DNA of 64,000 nt from Erythroxylum novogranatense (Eukaryota; Streptophyta; Magnoliopsida; Malpighiales; Erythroxylaceae), in NCBI GenBank assembly GCA_029891385.1, contig CM057225.1, positions 12,623,060 to 12,687,059 of the forward strand, read 5' to 3'. Made by a program: the position numbers and the translations under genes. A model generated the notes under the pieces. The model saw only the letters and a program-made list of their open reading frames with translations, did no database searches and was not told the DNA's origin. Shown in pieces: positions 1 to 14,437 of the stretch; the stretch's first letter is position 1; each line of letters begins with the position of its first letter.

Positions 1-3000
1 ATAAAGCATCAATAGAAAATCACAATATTTTTTAAACCAACTTTTTTCTCATTTCATTTCATCAAAATCAAAAGTCTACATGTTTTTCATCCCTTACTAT
101 CTGTACATCAATTAAAAACCTAGTACAAAAATACTACATGAAAGAGGAAAAAGTATCAAATCTATCTAAGTCATCCAAAAGTCCCAGCTGACCGACCTTT
201 GAGCTATGACTTCCCTAGCCAGACACAATCTACACTGTTGGGGGAGCCTCTCTATAGCTAGGAGTCTACTCTCGGACCCGAAAAGATAACGTTGCAATTT
301 TGGTGAGTTTTGCGAACTCAATGAGGTAACCATCATCAATGGTTCACTCAATTCATGCAACACATCAATTCATATCACAAATTATGTCACAATTTCACAT
401 TTATCATAAGTAACACACTTTCACTTAAGCATAAGGAATTTTGCTTTTCACTCAATCAAACACATTTAACAAGATGCATATGAAATGCTCATGAGACACT
501 TTTTCAGTTATTACATTATTGTGACCGAGTGTCTGAACTGTCTCATATAGGGCTCATTAACATTAAGCCTAAGGCTCTAAATCACTGTTGAGCTCGAGGC
601 TCAAATTCAATCGTTGAGCTTTAAGCTCTAATCGGTGGCTACTCTAGTCACAACTATCATTATCTGATTATACATTCATGAATGAAATGCATATGCCACA
701 ATCAATCACATTATAAACACATAGGTCTCATATTCACATTCAAGTAGCACTTCAATATCGCAACTCTCCAGTACACAGTCATCGGACCTTCTGTCCGGAA
801 TCCGTAATCAAATCACAATCGATCATTATTCAATATATAATCATAAGCAAACAATAATTAAGAGAAACTGTTTAGGTTACTCACCAATTGCTTCCGAAGC
901 CAGTGCCTAGAAGTCTCGGCAACGTCTATGGGTTGACGTTCCAGTTGCGCCTCTATAACAATTAAGATACACATATATCACAAGTTGTACAATCAGAAGT
1001 GTATAATAATGCACATGTAGGAATTGAAATGTGTACAATGCATGTTCGTGACAATCCTGGGTATCATTCCATAAATTTCATCACAAAACCATTCTCATCT
1101 CAAAACTCATTTATTCTTAGGTTTAAGCCTCACTAAAACCATTAAACTCACAATTTATTGCTCATATACTTATTTCAGTTTTTCCAAAACACACACTTTC
1201 GGGTCTACTATTCGCGATCAATGAGAAAGTGAAAATGAGGTAACTTAGTCAACCTCTCTTCAATAAAAGTGTTCCCCTATGTTTTAGGAATCCATAGACA
1301 CCAAAATTACTCAATTTGGATTTATATAGGTCAAGATATTGCCAAAACACTGCAGTATGGTCAAAAAAATACCCAACTCATACTCTTTTAATCGATTCTC
1401 TCACTTTGATTCAATCCATCTTTTTCAGTTTAATCTCAAAATCTACAAATTCTCATGGAGAGGTAGATGAATGTCTTAGAAATCCAACGCTTCAAAAATC
1501 AGGTCAATCGGAGGTCGGACAAAAAAGTTATAAGTAAAAAAGTGGAGAGAGGTCAGGTGAGCTGGCGAGTCTCGCCGCATGCGCGACGGCTCGCTGGCCG
1601 GCTCCCTAGTCAGCTCGTGAGCCGGATCGCCAAAATGGGGCAGCTCGCGATCGCAAAGCAGTGCGTTTTCGAGCCACATCACGGCCGCGAGGCCACTGCT
1701 TCCCAAATTCTTTTCATTTTTTTTCTTTTTGTTTTCCTCTCTTCCTCATCTGAAATTCCAAAAAGCATAACTTTTCACTCAAAACTCCAAATTTTACAAA
1801 TTTCATATCAATAGAAAAATAACATAAAAATATACAATTTCCATGAAGGAATTAAAGACAAATTCCACTTATATAGGGTCAAAATTCACTTCAAAGTATC
1901 TATCTTGTAAATCTCATCATAAACAGTAACACAACTTCTAAAAATCATAACTTCCTATTTCATTGTCCAAAAATTCCATGCTTTATATCAATGGAAAGAT
2001 AAAAACACAATCTATAACTTTTATGAAGAACTTAGAAGCAAATTCTACCTCTAACTAGGTCAAATTTTCACATTATTGTGGTTGCTCTGTTATACATCAC
2101 CTAAACCATATCCAAATTTCAATTACTCATAACTTTCAACTCTAATGTCGAAAAATGTCACACTTTATGGCGATAGAAAGCTATCAAGAAAAGCTACAAC
2201 TTTCATGAAGACAATTTAGCAAAATATACCTAGATCAACCCAAAAAAATTCGCAAACTTTTCAGCTCAAAAAAATTCAACTTTACTGCTGCTATTCATCC
2301 CTACTCACTTTCCTACATTCATGTCAAGATTTAGGACTCTGAAAGACAAAATTAAAAGTCATTGTCTTCACAAGAAATGTAGCCAAACACCTCTAGTTTA
2401 ACTTAAATAAAAAATCATCTCAATTGCACAACTATAGAAGAAGTTATGACTAATCCATTGAAGCATACTCAAGTAAATTTTCTAGATTTTTCAAACTCTC
2501 AAGATTTTTCATCTAACTCTTCTTCTACCTTTTCCATTGCATGTCCTCACCAATAACTACTCAATTCACTCAATATATCAACCACAACTAAGTCAAGACC
2601 TATACTTGAACATTAACCCAAAACATAGCATCAACATGCACTCATTCATCATACTTTTCTATACTCATCTAAACATCATTATATTCAAACTCTAACTTCC
2701 ACAACATCTCTATATCACATTCTACATCATTAATCATCAATAAATGCAAGAAATTCACACACCCTTCCCCATTCACGAAACCCATATACCCAAAACACAA
2801 TTCCATGAAATTAATTTCAAATAACATCACAAATGTTTCATTTAACTACAAATCCATGATATTTGACAAAATTCTTACTTAGGTTAGCTTCCAATTCTTC
2901 AAAATCTTCAAGAACACCAAAACTCCTTAATTCATCAACAACCCACGATCATCATCATCTTGAGGGTTAGAAGGTTTGGGTTGTTAGTGACAATGGAAGA

Positions 3001-3697
3001 GAAAGCAAGGTGAAAGAGTAGTATGAAAGATGGTCAAAAATCAAGAAGAAGAGAGGAAGAAGAGAAGCCACGAAATTGATGGAGAAAAACCCAAAACAAA
3101 TCACCAATAGCCTTTAAAATAGAAGCATCGTGGAAGACTCCAAAAGGGTTGGGTTATTTTAATAAAAACATGGCTTAAGACATGGTTAGGCAAGTGACAC
3201 TTGTCACTTGCCACATGTCTCATTTTTAGGCTCTCACTTGGTTTCTTTCCAATCAAATTTCAATTTCTACTCCAAGTTTTTCCCAAAAATTCAATGGCTC
3301 TAGTTAATAATTTTGAAAATCATTTATCTAAATTTCTATTTCCATTGGACAGTAATTTCTATTACCATTAAACAATCATTTTGTCGCTTAGCATTTTCCC
3401 TAGTCCAAAAATTATCCCAAATTTTCAGAAAAAAAATTCTAAAATTTTCCAAAAATTCGAAAACCACAATAACCCTCTCCCACTCAATTTTCCATACAAA
3501 CAAACCACATTTTTCAATAACAATCACATAACTGGGAAATTTCATGAATACATGTACAGTCATTTTCATGTGCAAAATTTACTATTCACATATATGTGGA
3601 TGCTAGATTATGCATGAACATGTGAAGGCATTTCTAAGCGCTCATTCACCACTCAGAGTTACTATTCTAATCTCCTCGTCGGTAATGGAATGTTACA
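1..3697 (+). mobile_element. Long LTR (gypsy-type family), left end outside window
   Basis: The stretch ends in GAATGTTACA, the same 3' end as the LTRs ending at 27401 and 46912, and shares long motifs with them. These include a block around 301-360 (GCGAACTCAATGAG followed by a short inverted repeat), the phrase around 1473-1540 with GTCAATCGGAGGTCGGAC, and a GC-rich island at 1555-1690. From about 1760 to 2280 it holds degenerate repeats of roughly 180 bp, each with a CATAACTT-like phrase and an ACTTTCATGAAG-like phrase. No gag or pol coding is visible, so it is a solo LTR or an LTR whose body lies to the left. Short ORFs here are not credible genes. Family assignment to gypsy rests on LTR style only. 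Confidence 0.7.
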
Positions 3698-4099
3698 ACA
3701 ACTAATTCACTCCTTTTTGGTGTGAATGGGGACTAACAAGTAATATAAGATTAGGTCTATTAAGCTATTATTTCAAACAAAATCCTATAACAAATATCAT
3801 ATTAACATCTAGGAGCATCATCATTCAACTAAAAGGAGTAAAATATTAGTAGAGTCTCTTTCTTTGACAAAAATAAGCATCTCTATTAAAAACAAGGATG
3901 GACTTTTTTCTTAATGAATGAAAGTGTAAACCTGTGAGAAATATATTCAAATGGCCCCTTTACACTTATGAAAATTGTAAATAACTAAAAGGAATAATGG
4001 GCACCTTAAGATAAGAGATTAATTTCCTTGAATAATAAGGTTGTACACATCTTATCTTGTGCATTAAGAAAAAATGAAATTAGTAGTCATTATATATAA
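3698..4099. other. AT-rich non-genic stretch
   Basis: No gene, LTR or inverted repeat was recognised. It is probably the 5' part of the decayed copia element that follows. Confidence 0.4.
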
Positions 4100-5700
4100 A
4101 ATAACTCATGAAATTTGGCATACATTAGAAACTAAACATAAGGGAAACAAATAAAGTTCTAGAGAGTAAAGTGAGCATATTACAATATGAATTTTTTCAA
4201 AGAAAACGTAATGAAAGTATATCTACCATGTACTCTAGATTTATTGATATTATTAATACTTTCAAAGATCTTTGAAAGACCTTTACTAACATTGAAATCA
4301 TAAGAAAATTGCTTAGGTTACTTTCGAAAATGTAGAAATCTAAAATAACAACTATACAAGAAGTCAATGATCTAACAATACTACTATTAAAGGAGCTAAT
4401 TATATCTCTTCTTATATAAAAAGAGACTTCAAGAGACGCAAGAAGAAATAACTATTCCAAAGAAAAATGATTTAGCATTCAAACTCTTAAGGAAGGAATC
4501 AAGTGAGGAAAAGACATCTACAAGTAGAAGTGATGATGAAGACCTCACCTTTATCACTAGCAAGGTAAAAAAAATTAAAAAGAAAAAAAATCTCCAAAAC
4601 AAAGGACTTTATAGAAGGTAAAGGCAAATCAAGATGTAAATCATCTAACATTATTACTTTGAATGTAGTTAATTAAGCCACTTGAAGTCATATTATCCTC
4701 TACTTAAAGAAAATGAGAAGTATTAAAGAAACTACAAGAAGGAGAAGAAGGAAAAATAGTAAGAAGAAAGCACTTAAAGCCTTAACTTGGGATGACACAA
4801 ATGAATCAAAAAATAAGCATTTAGAAGGAGACATAGCTCACATGTGCTTTATGACTAAAAAAGATGATGAGGTAACATTCAAATTTAATTCCTGTGCTAG
4901 TGATAGTGATTTGACATATGATGAACTAGTCAAAAGTTTAGAAATTATTAGTAAAAAAGGAAAAAAATCATATTTCAAACTTAAGGAAAGTTCAAAAATT
5001 GTTAGATGCATATATGAATGAAAATAAATGAATGAAAAGTGAATTCTAATAATAGGCATGAGATGGGGTATACTTATGGAAATGCATTCAATACTAAGAC
5101 TATATTTCTTAAGAAAGGACACATGTTTAGTGAAGAGGCTATGATAGAAAATGAGCTTGATATGCCTATATCTAAACAAACATATACACATAAAATGTAC
5201 ATTGGACACAACCTTAAAAATAAACCTCATGCTTTCATATATAGATTTATACCTAGGCATTGTGTTCAATACTCTCAAGAAAAGAATAGGCATAGCTTTT
5301 GATAATATAAAAACACATTCATACCCTTTAGACATCAAAAAAGTATAGATAAAACCTCTATTTATAGTAGTTATCACACATACATAAAACCAATGATGTT
5401 AGCTCATTTTCCTACCTTAAAAGAATGTCCAACAATTTTAATATCCAAAGAAAGACATCTCATTATTCATACGCATATAGAAGTTTAAAACATTCATTTA
5501 TGCATCACCATTACTCAGATAACATAGCATATCATTTTTACAACAAATGTGGACATATTGACAAAATTTGTTTTCTCAAGCAAAAATTGACAACTAAACC
5601 CATGAAAGTGTAGGTTGAAAAAAAGGACACCAACAATCATGGACTTAAGCTTATCAGGGTACCTAAAACTAATTGATTATTTTGTAGATCTCTAAAAAAG
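4100..5700 (+). pseudogene. Decayed Ty1/copia gag
   Basis: Read across several frames, the DNA around 4110-4400 keeps the order of a copia gag of the UBN2 type. There is an EIWHTLETKHKG-like phrase, then a phrase like QYEFFQRKRNESIST with a following RFIDIINTFKDL, and then KITTIQEVNDL. The open stretch 4713-5021 resembles the lysine-rich segment of such gags (KKKALKALTWDD, then AHMCFMTKKDDEV and DLTYDELV). At 5425-5613 a zinc-knuckle remnant is visible (CGHIDKICF). A phrase like LIRVPKTN follows near 5650, where protease would begin. Stops and frameshifts are frequent, so nothing functional can be made. No LTRs could be paired with it, and the element is older than its neighbours. Confidence 0.6.
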
Positions 5701-6035
5701 AGAAAAACAAATGAAATGTAGCAATGATGGAATTAATTAAATTCACTATTTATTGAATTCAATGATGTTTCTGTCAAAGAATTTATATATGTTTTTTAAC
5801 CATCTTACCTAAAAAAATGTATTGAAGATATTGATGTAGGGTGTGAAGAAATTATCCCTTAAAAAGAATAAGAATGATCACTCGGACTTTTCAAAATAGT
5901 CAATTGTTAAACCAAGTAAGGAAGATAAGAAGAATGAGATGTTTCTAATGGATTGAAATTAAAAAGAATCACCATCTGAATCATATCATAAGTGAGGTTT
6001 AATAAGGAATAATTATTAGTTCATATTTTAGAAAT

Positions 6036-6308
6036 ATGTCACTTATTGGATTTGCTAATAAAATTGAGTCTAAAATCATTCGTGATGATTATTGTGTTTG
6101 CATTATGAATAAAGGAATGAACAAATTTGAAATCATATTATGGACCTTTAATCCTAGACTTAAATATTATGTGCAAAATAAGGATATTGAGTTAAAATAT
6201 GTTGATACTTTACACCAATTGGATGATAATTTCACTAATACAATGAATAAGGATAGATTTTGTATAATTAAAAGAGAATTGGATATGATTGATGGGAATT
6301 CTTTATGA
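6036..6308 (+). pseudogene. Unrecognised short ORF in decayed retroelement
   Basis: A 90-codon open stretch begins MSLIGFANKIESKIIRDD. I recognise no domain. It lies downstream of the decayed copia gag in the same orientation and just before a solo LTR, so it may be another remnant of that element. A host gene is unlikely: there is no paired exon, and base composition matches the surrounding AT-rich DNA. Confidence 0.25.
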
Positions 6309-6361
6309 TAAAGATCCTTTTATATGATTTAAATAACTTTTTATACTTAGTTGATTGATTA

Positions 6362-8203
6362 TGTAACATACCACTCCCATAGAACATAATCCCAAACATA
6401 CTAGAGGATATTCGAAGACATATTCTACGGAAATGCTACATTAGGACAATCAAATTAACTAAATCTTAGAAATCGAACATATCATAAGCATTCAAAATAT
6501 TCATTTCTTCCCATTTCTTTCACAAACATATAAGGTCACATATGAAAACATAAATCAGAATCCATCATAGACATCACACATCAGTTTCGAGTTCAATCTC
6601 AATATAATCATATATTACAAAAGTTACACACTAGAGATATTGTGTATTATGATATGGGATGCTAATGCAAAGGACTCTAACTAGACTCTGCAGATTCATC
6701 TTATCAAACCTTTGAGCGATTTTCATCCTTAAAATGTAAGTACCAAACTTCTAATAGATCACTTTAGTAGCTAGAACTCCCCTAAACCTGAAAAAAAATC
6801 TTGCAATTTTGATGAGTTTGCGAACTTAGTGAGTGAACCATCATCGATGCACTAACACAAGTCATATCACAAGTTATTACACTTCAACAAGTTTATCATA
6901 TAAGCCAGTATTGTATATCACATCACATTCTCCATTGACTTTAGCTATAGTTCACTATTTTAAAACAATTCAATAAATCATTTCAATTCAATCATATGAT
7001 ACCTGTAGGGATGCATATGCAAATGCATATGTGTTTTCATTCTCATTTTGTTTTGTTATGATCCCTATCAACGCAATTTGATGTCTTGTACCCGTTGTAA
7101 GTACCGAGTTTATAATTGGCCCATACTTATTGTGGATACCGAGTCCATGCTATCAGAGCCTGAGGTTCTTTTTCATAATTCTGAGCTCAAGCTCTTTTCT
7201 GCACATCAGTCACTCTGGTCATAACTCCTTTATCTGATCATGTATTTCAATATGATGAGATGTATCATTTCATATACTATGTTTTTATTCTCTTTCATTT
7301 CTGTATGCTTATGCCATATAACTGACTCCAACCTAAATCTAGCATTTATCAATCAATCGTACACGCATTTCATATTAAACATACAATTCACACAGAAGCA
7401 CATATAAGTGAGTTTACACATCTAAGTTGACACACAGTACACTCCAAAAATGTTATTGCCGCGATGTTCTGGTAATGTCTGGATGTTGATGATTACCTTA
7501 CACATCTATCGTTTAATCATATAAATATACAATCATGCACATGTATTTTTGTCATGTTTCAATGCATGTTCAATAAAAGAAATGCAGAAAATACCTAATT
7601 TCAGTTTCATAAATTCAAACGAGTTTTTTGAAACTGAAACGAGCGCAAATCTATAGTCATCTTCACGAGAATTGCTCACCAGAATGTGGTCAACATCTTT
7701 CTATAATTTTGTCAAAACGAAAACTCTCTTAATAGGTCAAACAATCTTTATGCTTACGAATAACATGAGTAACTACAAGAGACCTTAACCTTTATATATA
7801 ACATTCATATTGGACTTCCCCATCATAGGCTCGATATAGGTACGATCCATATTAATCGGAATCTATTTTCCTCCTGTGCTTCGACCTATTGATTTAGATC
7901 ATTTATTGGGTCACTTTATTTTTTTCTGGATTAAATTACGTAGCTTAACTGATAAGTTATTGAAAAATTGAAAAATGTAGTTAAATGTTATCCAACTTTA
8001 TGAAAAAGTCAAAAATATCCAACAATAGGCATAAGGATGATAAGGGTAATTTAGTGGAGATGGAGAGTGCTAAGATATAATGCGTGCACAAGAGTAAGGG
8101 GAACTTTTTGTTAGAGGAAACAAAGTAAAACAACCTTCTACACGATTGGAAGGCTACGTATAGAACATCGTGACATCAACAGACCCCATCCCCCGGTGTT
8201 ACA
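6362..8203 (+). mobile_element. Solo LTR, same family core as 1-3697
   Basis: It starts TGTAACATACCAC and ends GGTGTTACA, giving TGTAAC/GTTACA terminal symmetry. At 6807-6862 it carries the family block (GAGTTTGCGAACTTAGTGAG and an ATCATCGATG phrase) seen in the other long LTRs. No internal domain adjoins it. The flanking pentamers GATTA and AATGA do not match well, so the duplication has decayed or a boundary is off by a few bases. It is the shortest (1.84 kb) of the family members seen here. Confidence 0.65.
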
Positions 8204-8370
8204 AATGAGACAAGAAAGTGACCCAACATAACAAATTACCCAACTAAAGAATGTATAGAGGTGGGAAAACATCTTTCTCATCATTCAACAGTAAATTGTT
8301 GGCATGCAAAAGTAAATGATCAACAGTAGTATTGATGTTTTGTGGATTATTGACCAATGGCGGAAATCCT

Positions 8371-8885
8371 TAATAAAAAAGAATTGTTTCTTCTTTTCTC
8401 AGAACAACTTCTTGTAAGATATACATATTCAAAATAGTCGGATCGACTTATTTTTCATTTATATTTCCTTATTTCACTAGAAAACTTGGAAATTTAGCTA
8501 TAACATCTAAAGATAATAAATAATAATAATTTCTAATTGAAATTTCATGATTTATGTCAACCGTGTGATCATATCACGTAAAACAAAATTATAAGTTTAA
8601 AGTTGTAGATAAACACACTAAATATTGAAAAAATACATAATAAAAAAGAATTGCTTCTTCTTTCTCAAAACAACTTCTTGTAATATATACATATTCAAAA
8701 TAATTGGATCGGCTTATTTTTCATTTATATTTCCTTATTTCACTAGAAAACTCGATAATTTAGCTATAACATCTAAAGATGATAAATAATAATATTTTTA
8801 ATTGAAATTTCGTGATTTATGTCAACCATGTGATCATATAATGTAAAACAAAATTATAAGTTTAAAGTTGTAGATAAACACGCTA
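8371..8885. repeat. Tandem duplication, two ~268-bp copies
   Basis: The segment starting near 8371 (AATAAAAAAGAATTG) is repeated from about 8639, with only scattered substitutions over roughly 250 bp. Shared phrases include CATTTATATTTCCTTATTTC, CAATTATAAG-type runs and GTTGTAGATAAACAC. No coding potential was seen. Confidence 0.8.
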
Positions 8886-9108
8886 AAAATATTACATAAG
8901 TAACTACATTTTTAATAATATATATTGCTTATAATTATCACAATAATTAGAATACAAGCTAAAATCTCTTATATCAATATCAAAAAATTTATAAAGATAA
9001 AAAATAAGATTAAATATTTACATTACTGATTATTAACACAAATGACTTATGAATCAATGTTTTTTTACAAGCTAAAAGAAATCTCTTGTAAAATACTCCC
9101 ATATTTTT

Positions 9109-9378
9109 AAGGATGGCAATGGCCAACTTATGGATCAACCACGCCAATTTTTTTAAAATTAAAAGTATAAAATAATGTATTTTTTTAATTGGATCTACGC
9201 TTGGGTTACAACAAGCCCAAACCTACCTGAGACCTAACTCTTCTAAATAAAACGATATCATTTTACTTAGAATAATTAGACTTCGAGCTGGTCTGAGCCT
9301 GGGCCTGGGCTTGATCCATAAGTTGACCTATTGAAAACACTTAAATCTAAACTCATGGGTTGTATATTGTCATCTCTA
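9109..9378. mobile_element. Small inverted-repeat element (MITE-like), copy 1
   Basis: The left end reads AAGGATGGCAATGG, and the right end read on the other strand is AGAGATGACAATA, an imperfect terminal inverted repeat. Two further copies with the same ends lie at 10590-10927 and 24204-24441. The interior is rich in GGCCTGGGC/AAGCCCAAACC-like words. No ORF is present. The superfamily is not assigned because no clear target duplication could be read. Confidence 0.55.
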
Positions 9379-10589
9379 ACTTACCTAAATGGAATAAACT
9401 ACCCAAGTAGTTGACTAAGTAGGAAAATACTTTCAACATTGGCAACTTGAAAATCTAATTATCTTAAGTTTAAAACGTATGGATACAAGTAATCCCCTCG
9501 TGGGTGACCTGATTCTTACCTTATTACATATTATCTTAATTAATATAATTATAAGAGCAACTACACTTCACGTTTTAAAAATAGTTAAAGTAGAATATGG
9601 TCTATGCTCTATCAAGTAACTCCACTAGATCTAACTCTTTGAAATTGCACTTACGATCGGCTAGGTCCCCGTACTATTATTTAATCCTCACATGAACTTT
9701 ACAATTGTAACATGGTAGCATATATAAGCGTAGAAAATAATAACTAAAATAAAAGTAGAGACTATACTTTACTACCATGTGACACTAAATATGACAAACA
9801 TCTTATCATTCGTGCCTATAGGACACTAAATAATTTGTAAGACCTACTAAAGAAACAATCATGTGACATGCACAAGCTAAAATCAAAATTATAACACATA
9901 TGTCTTATGCAGCAATTATTAGCGTTGACAATAATCACGTAATTCCTTGCACCTGCTTAGGTAAGCATTGCATATGGATTTCAACTTTGAAAGTTACTTC
10001 TCCAATTTGACTCTAGAGATTAACTTCAAACAAGGATTGGTTTTTTTACAGCAATTTGGCGTCAAACAAGAGCTCCGACTAGCTAGTACAAAATACCAGT
10101 CCTTACCTAGTCATCCACTCCTAATCGCCATATGTATCACATAATTCGTAACTCATCCTTTCAAGTGCTATACATCATTCAAAATATGCATACAATGAAA
10201 ACAACATAAACGAATCACACATAAGGCACCAATTCCATGAGATATAACCATACCGAATCCATCATGCACCATAAGTATCTCCATGGTACCTTAGCCACAA
10301 ATCACAAAACAACTTACAACTACATTTTTCCAAAAATGCAATTCGTACATTAATTATGAACAAATACACAATGCTATCAAATTAGCTAAAACCGTCAATT
10401 GACCATAACCGTTATGTAGGATGTTTGTGATTATTTCCTAAATCAAGGAATTGGAACATGTAAAAACATATAAATTACATGGAAAAACATTTAATAACAC
10501 AATTGCAATATATTACACATTCTAGAAATTCTAATTAATGCATATAATCTATTAATAGTATGAAACGTACTTTAAGAAGAAATATGTAA
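9379..10589. other. AT-rich intergenic DNA, nothing recognised
   Basis: No ORF of note, no paired repeats and no recognised element. Confidence 0.4.
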
Positions 10590-10927
10590 AGAGATGGCAA
10601 TAGGTTAGGTCGAACTATGTCCATCACTAACCTGTGACTAGCCTAACACTATAAGGGCATGACCTAAGCTTGCTCAAACCGTACCAAATGACATTATTTT
10701 TAGGGGAAGCTTCCCAAAATAATGTTTGTTTGGGTAAAGATAATTTCTCACGCTTAATACTAAAATAACATTGTTTTGCAACAGAGAGCATAAGTTGTTC
10801 AGGCAGGTTCTCAAGCTGGGCCCTTAGGTTTAAATCTAACTTGGAATCTGGGTTGTTCAGTCCTAATATGTGACTTCGAGATAGGTTTAATTAGTTCAAG
10901 TTAGGCTTTAGGCCTCCTGCCATCCCT
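10590..10927. mobile_element. Small inverted-repeat element (MITE-like), copy 2
   Basis: The left end is AGAGATGGCAATAGG and the right end on the opposite strand is AGGGATGGCAGGAGG. Interior phrases (ATGACATTATTTTTAG and a run rich in GGGCCC) correspond to copies 1 and 3. Non-coding. Confidence 0.55.
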
Positions 10928-13900
10928 AAACATGTATTGGGTATGTTTATTGTCAAAATAGAATGCTTAAAGAGTTTCAACATTAACAAATGAAGCTTAC
11001 AAATATTAATTGTAATAGTAAGTAAGCGATTGCAATGTGTAAAAATCTTGTGTACCATGGACGTATTAAGCAAATTGAGATCAAGTTTCTCAAAATTCAT
11101 GGTTTAGTGAAAGATTAAGAAATTGTTCATACTTTCACTCTTTTGAAGACTTGAGTTATGGATATTTTTGCCGAACCTCTGAAGATAGTTATATTCTTAA
11201 AGCTGAATAAGTTGATGGATATAATGAAGCTTGAAGAATTAGTTTAACAAAGGCTATATTAGTATTGTACTAAGTCCTAATTGAGTTAGTTTTTTATCTA
11301 ATGTTTAATAATTATTTCCTATTTAGAAGCTTTCTTATTCATATTAAGAAAATCATAACTACATACTTGAGAGCCTTGAAGTTTTAAAGTTTAGCTATTA
11401 TAAAATTGCGTTAACTTCAATTTTAATTTTATATATTTAATTTTAATTATTTTGATGTGTTTTATCTTTTTAAAAATAGGTGATAAGAAATAATTGTTTA
11501 TTCTAAAAGAAATACTACCTTCGTACTATAGTATTATTGCTAAAGCTTTGCTAAAAATATTCATATTAACTTATTTATTCCAAGAAATATAATATTCTTA
11601 CATGATCAAATCTATGTACAAACTGCACATAATTGATTTTAACAAGTTATAAATTGTGTAGTATTCTAAAGTTTCGATCCTACGAGGACTATATTACCGT
11701 ACTTTATAATCATATCCAAATAACAAATCTAAGGAAACAAAATTTTGTAAAACGTAGCGATTATCTAAACTAATAAAACAATTATAATTAAATAAAAAAT
11801 CAATAAGACAAATGATAAGGTTTCAGAGGTCACCTACGTAGAATTTCATTATCATCAAGATTGATTATGAAGATTGCAATAAAAACTAACCTAATGTATC
11901 TATGCCCTCTCCTGAGGCATATATGTAGATTCAACTTAGGTAATTACCAACTCCTGATGCACAATTCAACCTAATCAAACTTATTGATATAATGATTCTC
12001 TTTAGTTATCACAATAGGATAGGAATTCTCTTTCTTTTGATATAAGGTGTTTATTCTCCTAATGCATAGATTATACTTCATCTCTTGATCTTTCATACAA
12101 TTCCTAAGATTGGATTTATAATGGTTAGTCACAAACTCAATAATTAAGATAGAAAATATTAAATTCAATCAAACAATAATTAATTCATACATTGATAATT
12201 GAAGTATCTATCATAAACTAAATCCCCAAAACCTAACTAGGGAATTATCTCCTAAACATCACTACTAAAAGAACAAGATATCTTAATTGTGTCTAAGATA
12301 AGGTTGATCTTCTTCCAATCCTTTCTCTCAAACCTCTATAGATTCTATTAAACCCTAAAACAATCACTAAGACTCCAAGTGGTTATTACACGCTTTTAGA
12401 AAACTCCCTCAAGTTAGCCCTAATAAGAATATTTATAGTTAGTATTTATATTATAGAGTCCTAGGTAATTAATTAGTTTTTAATTTTACATATCTATTGC
12501 ATCTTATAAGAACCACAGATGGAACAACTTCTACACTGATCTGAGTTGGCTTCTAGAACTTCAGTTATCTCCAACTAGTATGTAATTGGTGTCTGACACT
12601 ATATTCTAATTACTTTCAATTAGCCTTTGTTTATTCATCTCTTTAATCTTGTGAGAGGTAAGTGCCTATCCCCAAGATTAATTCGTGTTTGTCCATAAAT
12701 TTCTCTAAATTTCAATATCTTTAGCTTTAATCAATCTCTAATCCCTACTACAAAGTTGTTATCCATCTTATTAACTTTTAAATGACTCTAACATCTTCTC
12801 AATTAGACAAATATGGATAATAATACACTTAAATCCAAGATTTCCCTTTTAAATCATCATCTACAAGATAATGAACTAAACATGAAAAGCATTGTATAAT
12901 TCATATAGTTATAAAGACGCTAAATTACAAATAATTGTAACCCTAATAATATAAAAATATAGACTTGTCAATACATAATAGACATAATTTTTAAGGCTAA
13001 AGATGAGATTTACACTTTATCGTTTCACAAAAGTACCAAGTCTCTAATATTAGCTTTTGTCACCACTTTGCAACCCAAAAGTTATTAAATGATACTGATT
13101 ATATTGCACCCTAAATAAAGTGTAAAAGTAATAACAAAGATAACAACAAAGGCTTATTTAAGCCTTTTGAGAAACATTAAAATGTAAGTAACATATTTTA
13201 AATATAAAAGATTTATAAACTTTAATTTAGATAAATATCAATTGTTTTATCATAATATCATTCATATTATAACTTTATTTGTTCACTTAAAGTATCGATT
13301 AAAAGAAATTTATTATTAATATAACTATACTAAAATCACATATTTTATAAACCTTTTAACTTGAGAAGTTAAGTTTTGTTGATTTGTATAATTCATTAAT
13401 TTATTGTTTTATTATGATATTTTATGAGTAAAATAGTGTAGATTTAATAAGTTAAAATGTTAAAATATTTTTATTTAAATATATATTTTACTGATTTAAT
13501 CATTTAATGTTTCTACCAAAATTAACTGTCAATTGTTTGTGTTTCTAATAATAAACCTATATTAGCAACAACACAAAAAGTTTCCTTATTCCAAAGAGGT
13601 AAGAAACTACGAAAATTATAAAACTCGAGCAAAAATAATCGAGAAAATATGATACAGAACAACGCCTCCGATTTGGACTTTTATAAGGATCAGACTCACT
13701 ACGTAGAACTGTCTAAGATTCGATCAGGTAAAAGGAAAGTTGTCTGAAAGCCGACAGTCCAAAGAGACCTTCAGCGTCAAAGACGGATGTTTAATTTTAT
13801 TCTGCACGAAGATTCTAACGTGCGCCTTGGGCCGAACACTTCCATGTGGAAGACTAGAAGACCAAGAAGATGCAATACTCGTGGGTTGAGCACATTCAAC

Positions 13901-14036
13901 GATGCGATATCACGTTGTGAAAGAATGTAGAATGAATGAATGATATGAGCTTAATAATTCAGCCTTATAACTCCCTTCTTTTAGTACATATGCAACGATT
14001 AAAAAATTAGGAAAGTGATCAATCGAAGTTGCCCTC
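10928..14036. other. AT-rich non-genic DNA, probably old repeat remnants
   Basis: There are 3.1 kb without any ORF above 70 codons. Several passages (11660-12440, for example the phrase CCCCAAAACCTAACTAGGG) have the look of decayed retroelement UTR or LTR, but I could find no second copy in the window and no coding remnant. 13650-13960 is less AT-rich and may be a fragment of something else. No feature is claimed. Confidence 0.35.
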
Positions 14037-14437
14037 TGATTCTACCGGATTCAGGCTAAACGGTGCGTTGCTATTTGGATCCATGAGTTGGCAACCTTCT
14101 GCGTTGTTCTTCGACGTAAATATACCTGCAAAACAAGGAAGGCTCGTCGAGGTGATGTCGATTAGCCTCCGACGCCAAGTAAGTTTTACGGTGAAGGTGG
14201 GAATCGATCGAGAAAAACAAATTAGGTTATGATCCGTCACTCGATTATGGGAGAATAATACCTTATATCTGATTATCTTGATTAGGTTTAGGTCTTTACG
14301 TGTTTGCATGGAGACTCTTTTCAACCGATGGGCGAAAAGGGGTATGGGCATTAAGCGCGGGGCGATCTTCGATGATTGGACCGATCGGCCCATGGGTCGT
14401 CTTGATGGATCCGGCCCCGGACGGTCGACTTCGACCA
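14037..14437 (-). repeat. 3' LTR of the Tat-like element
   Basis: On the + strand it starts TGATTCTACCGG and ends GGTCGACTTCGACCA. It is nearly collinear with 21055-21468, sharing for example the phrases TGAGTTGGCAACCTTCTGCG and TTCTTCGACGTAAATATACC. Scattered single-base deletions relative to the other copy account for the length difference. Confidence 0.85.

Noticed and set aside
1467..1814. 115-codon ORF at the left edge
   Set aside because: It lies in the long LTR over a GC-rich repeat island; related LTRs do not keep it open, and no domain is visible.
4838..5377. 179-codon ORF on the - strand
   Set aside because: It is antisense to a recognisable decayed copia gag, in AT-rich DNA, and its Ile/Phe/Ser-rich product reflects composition.
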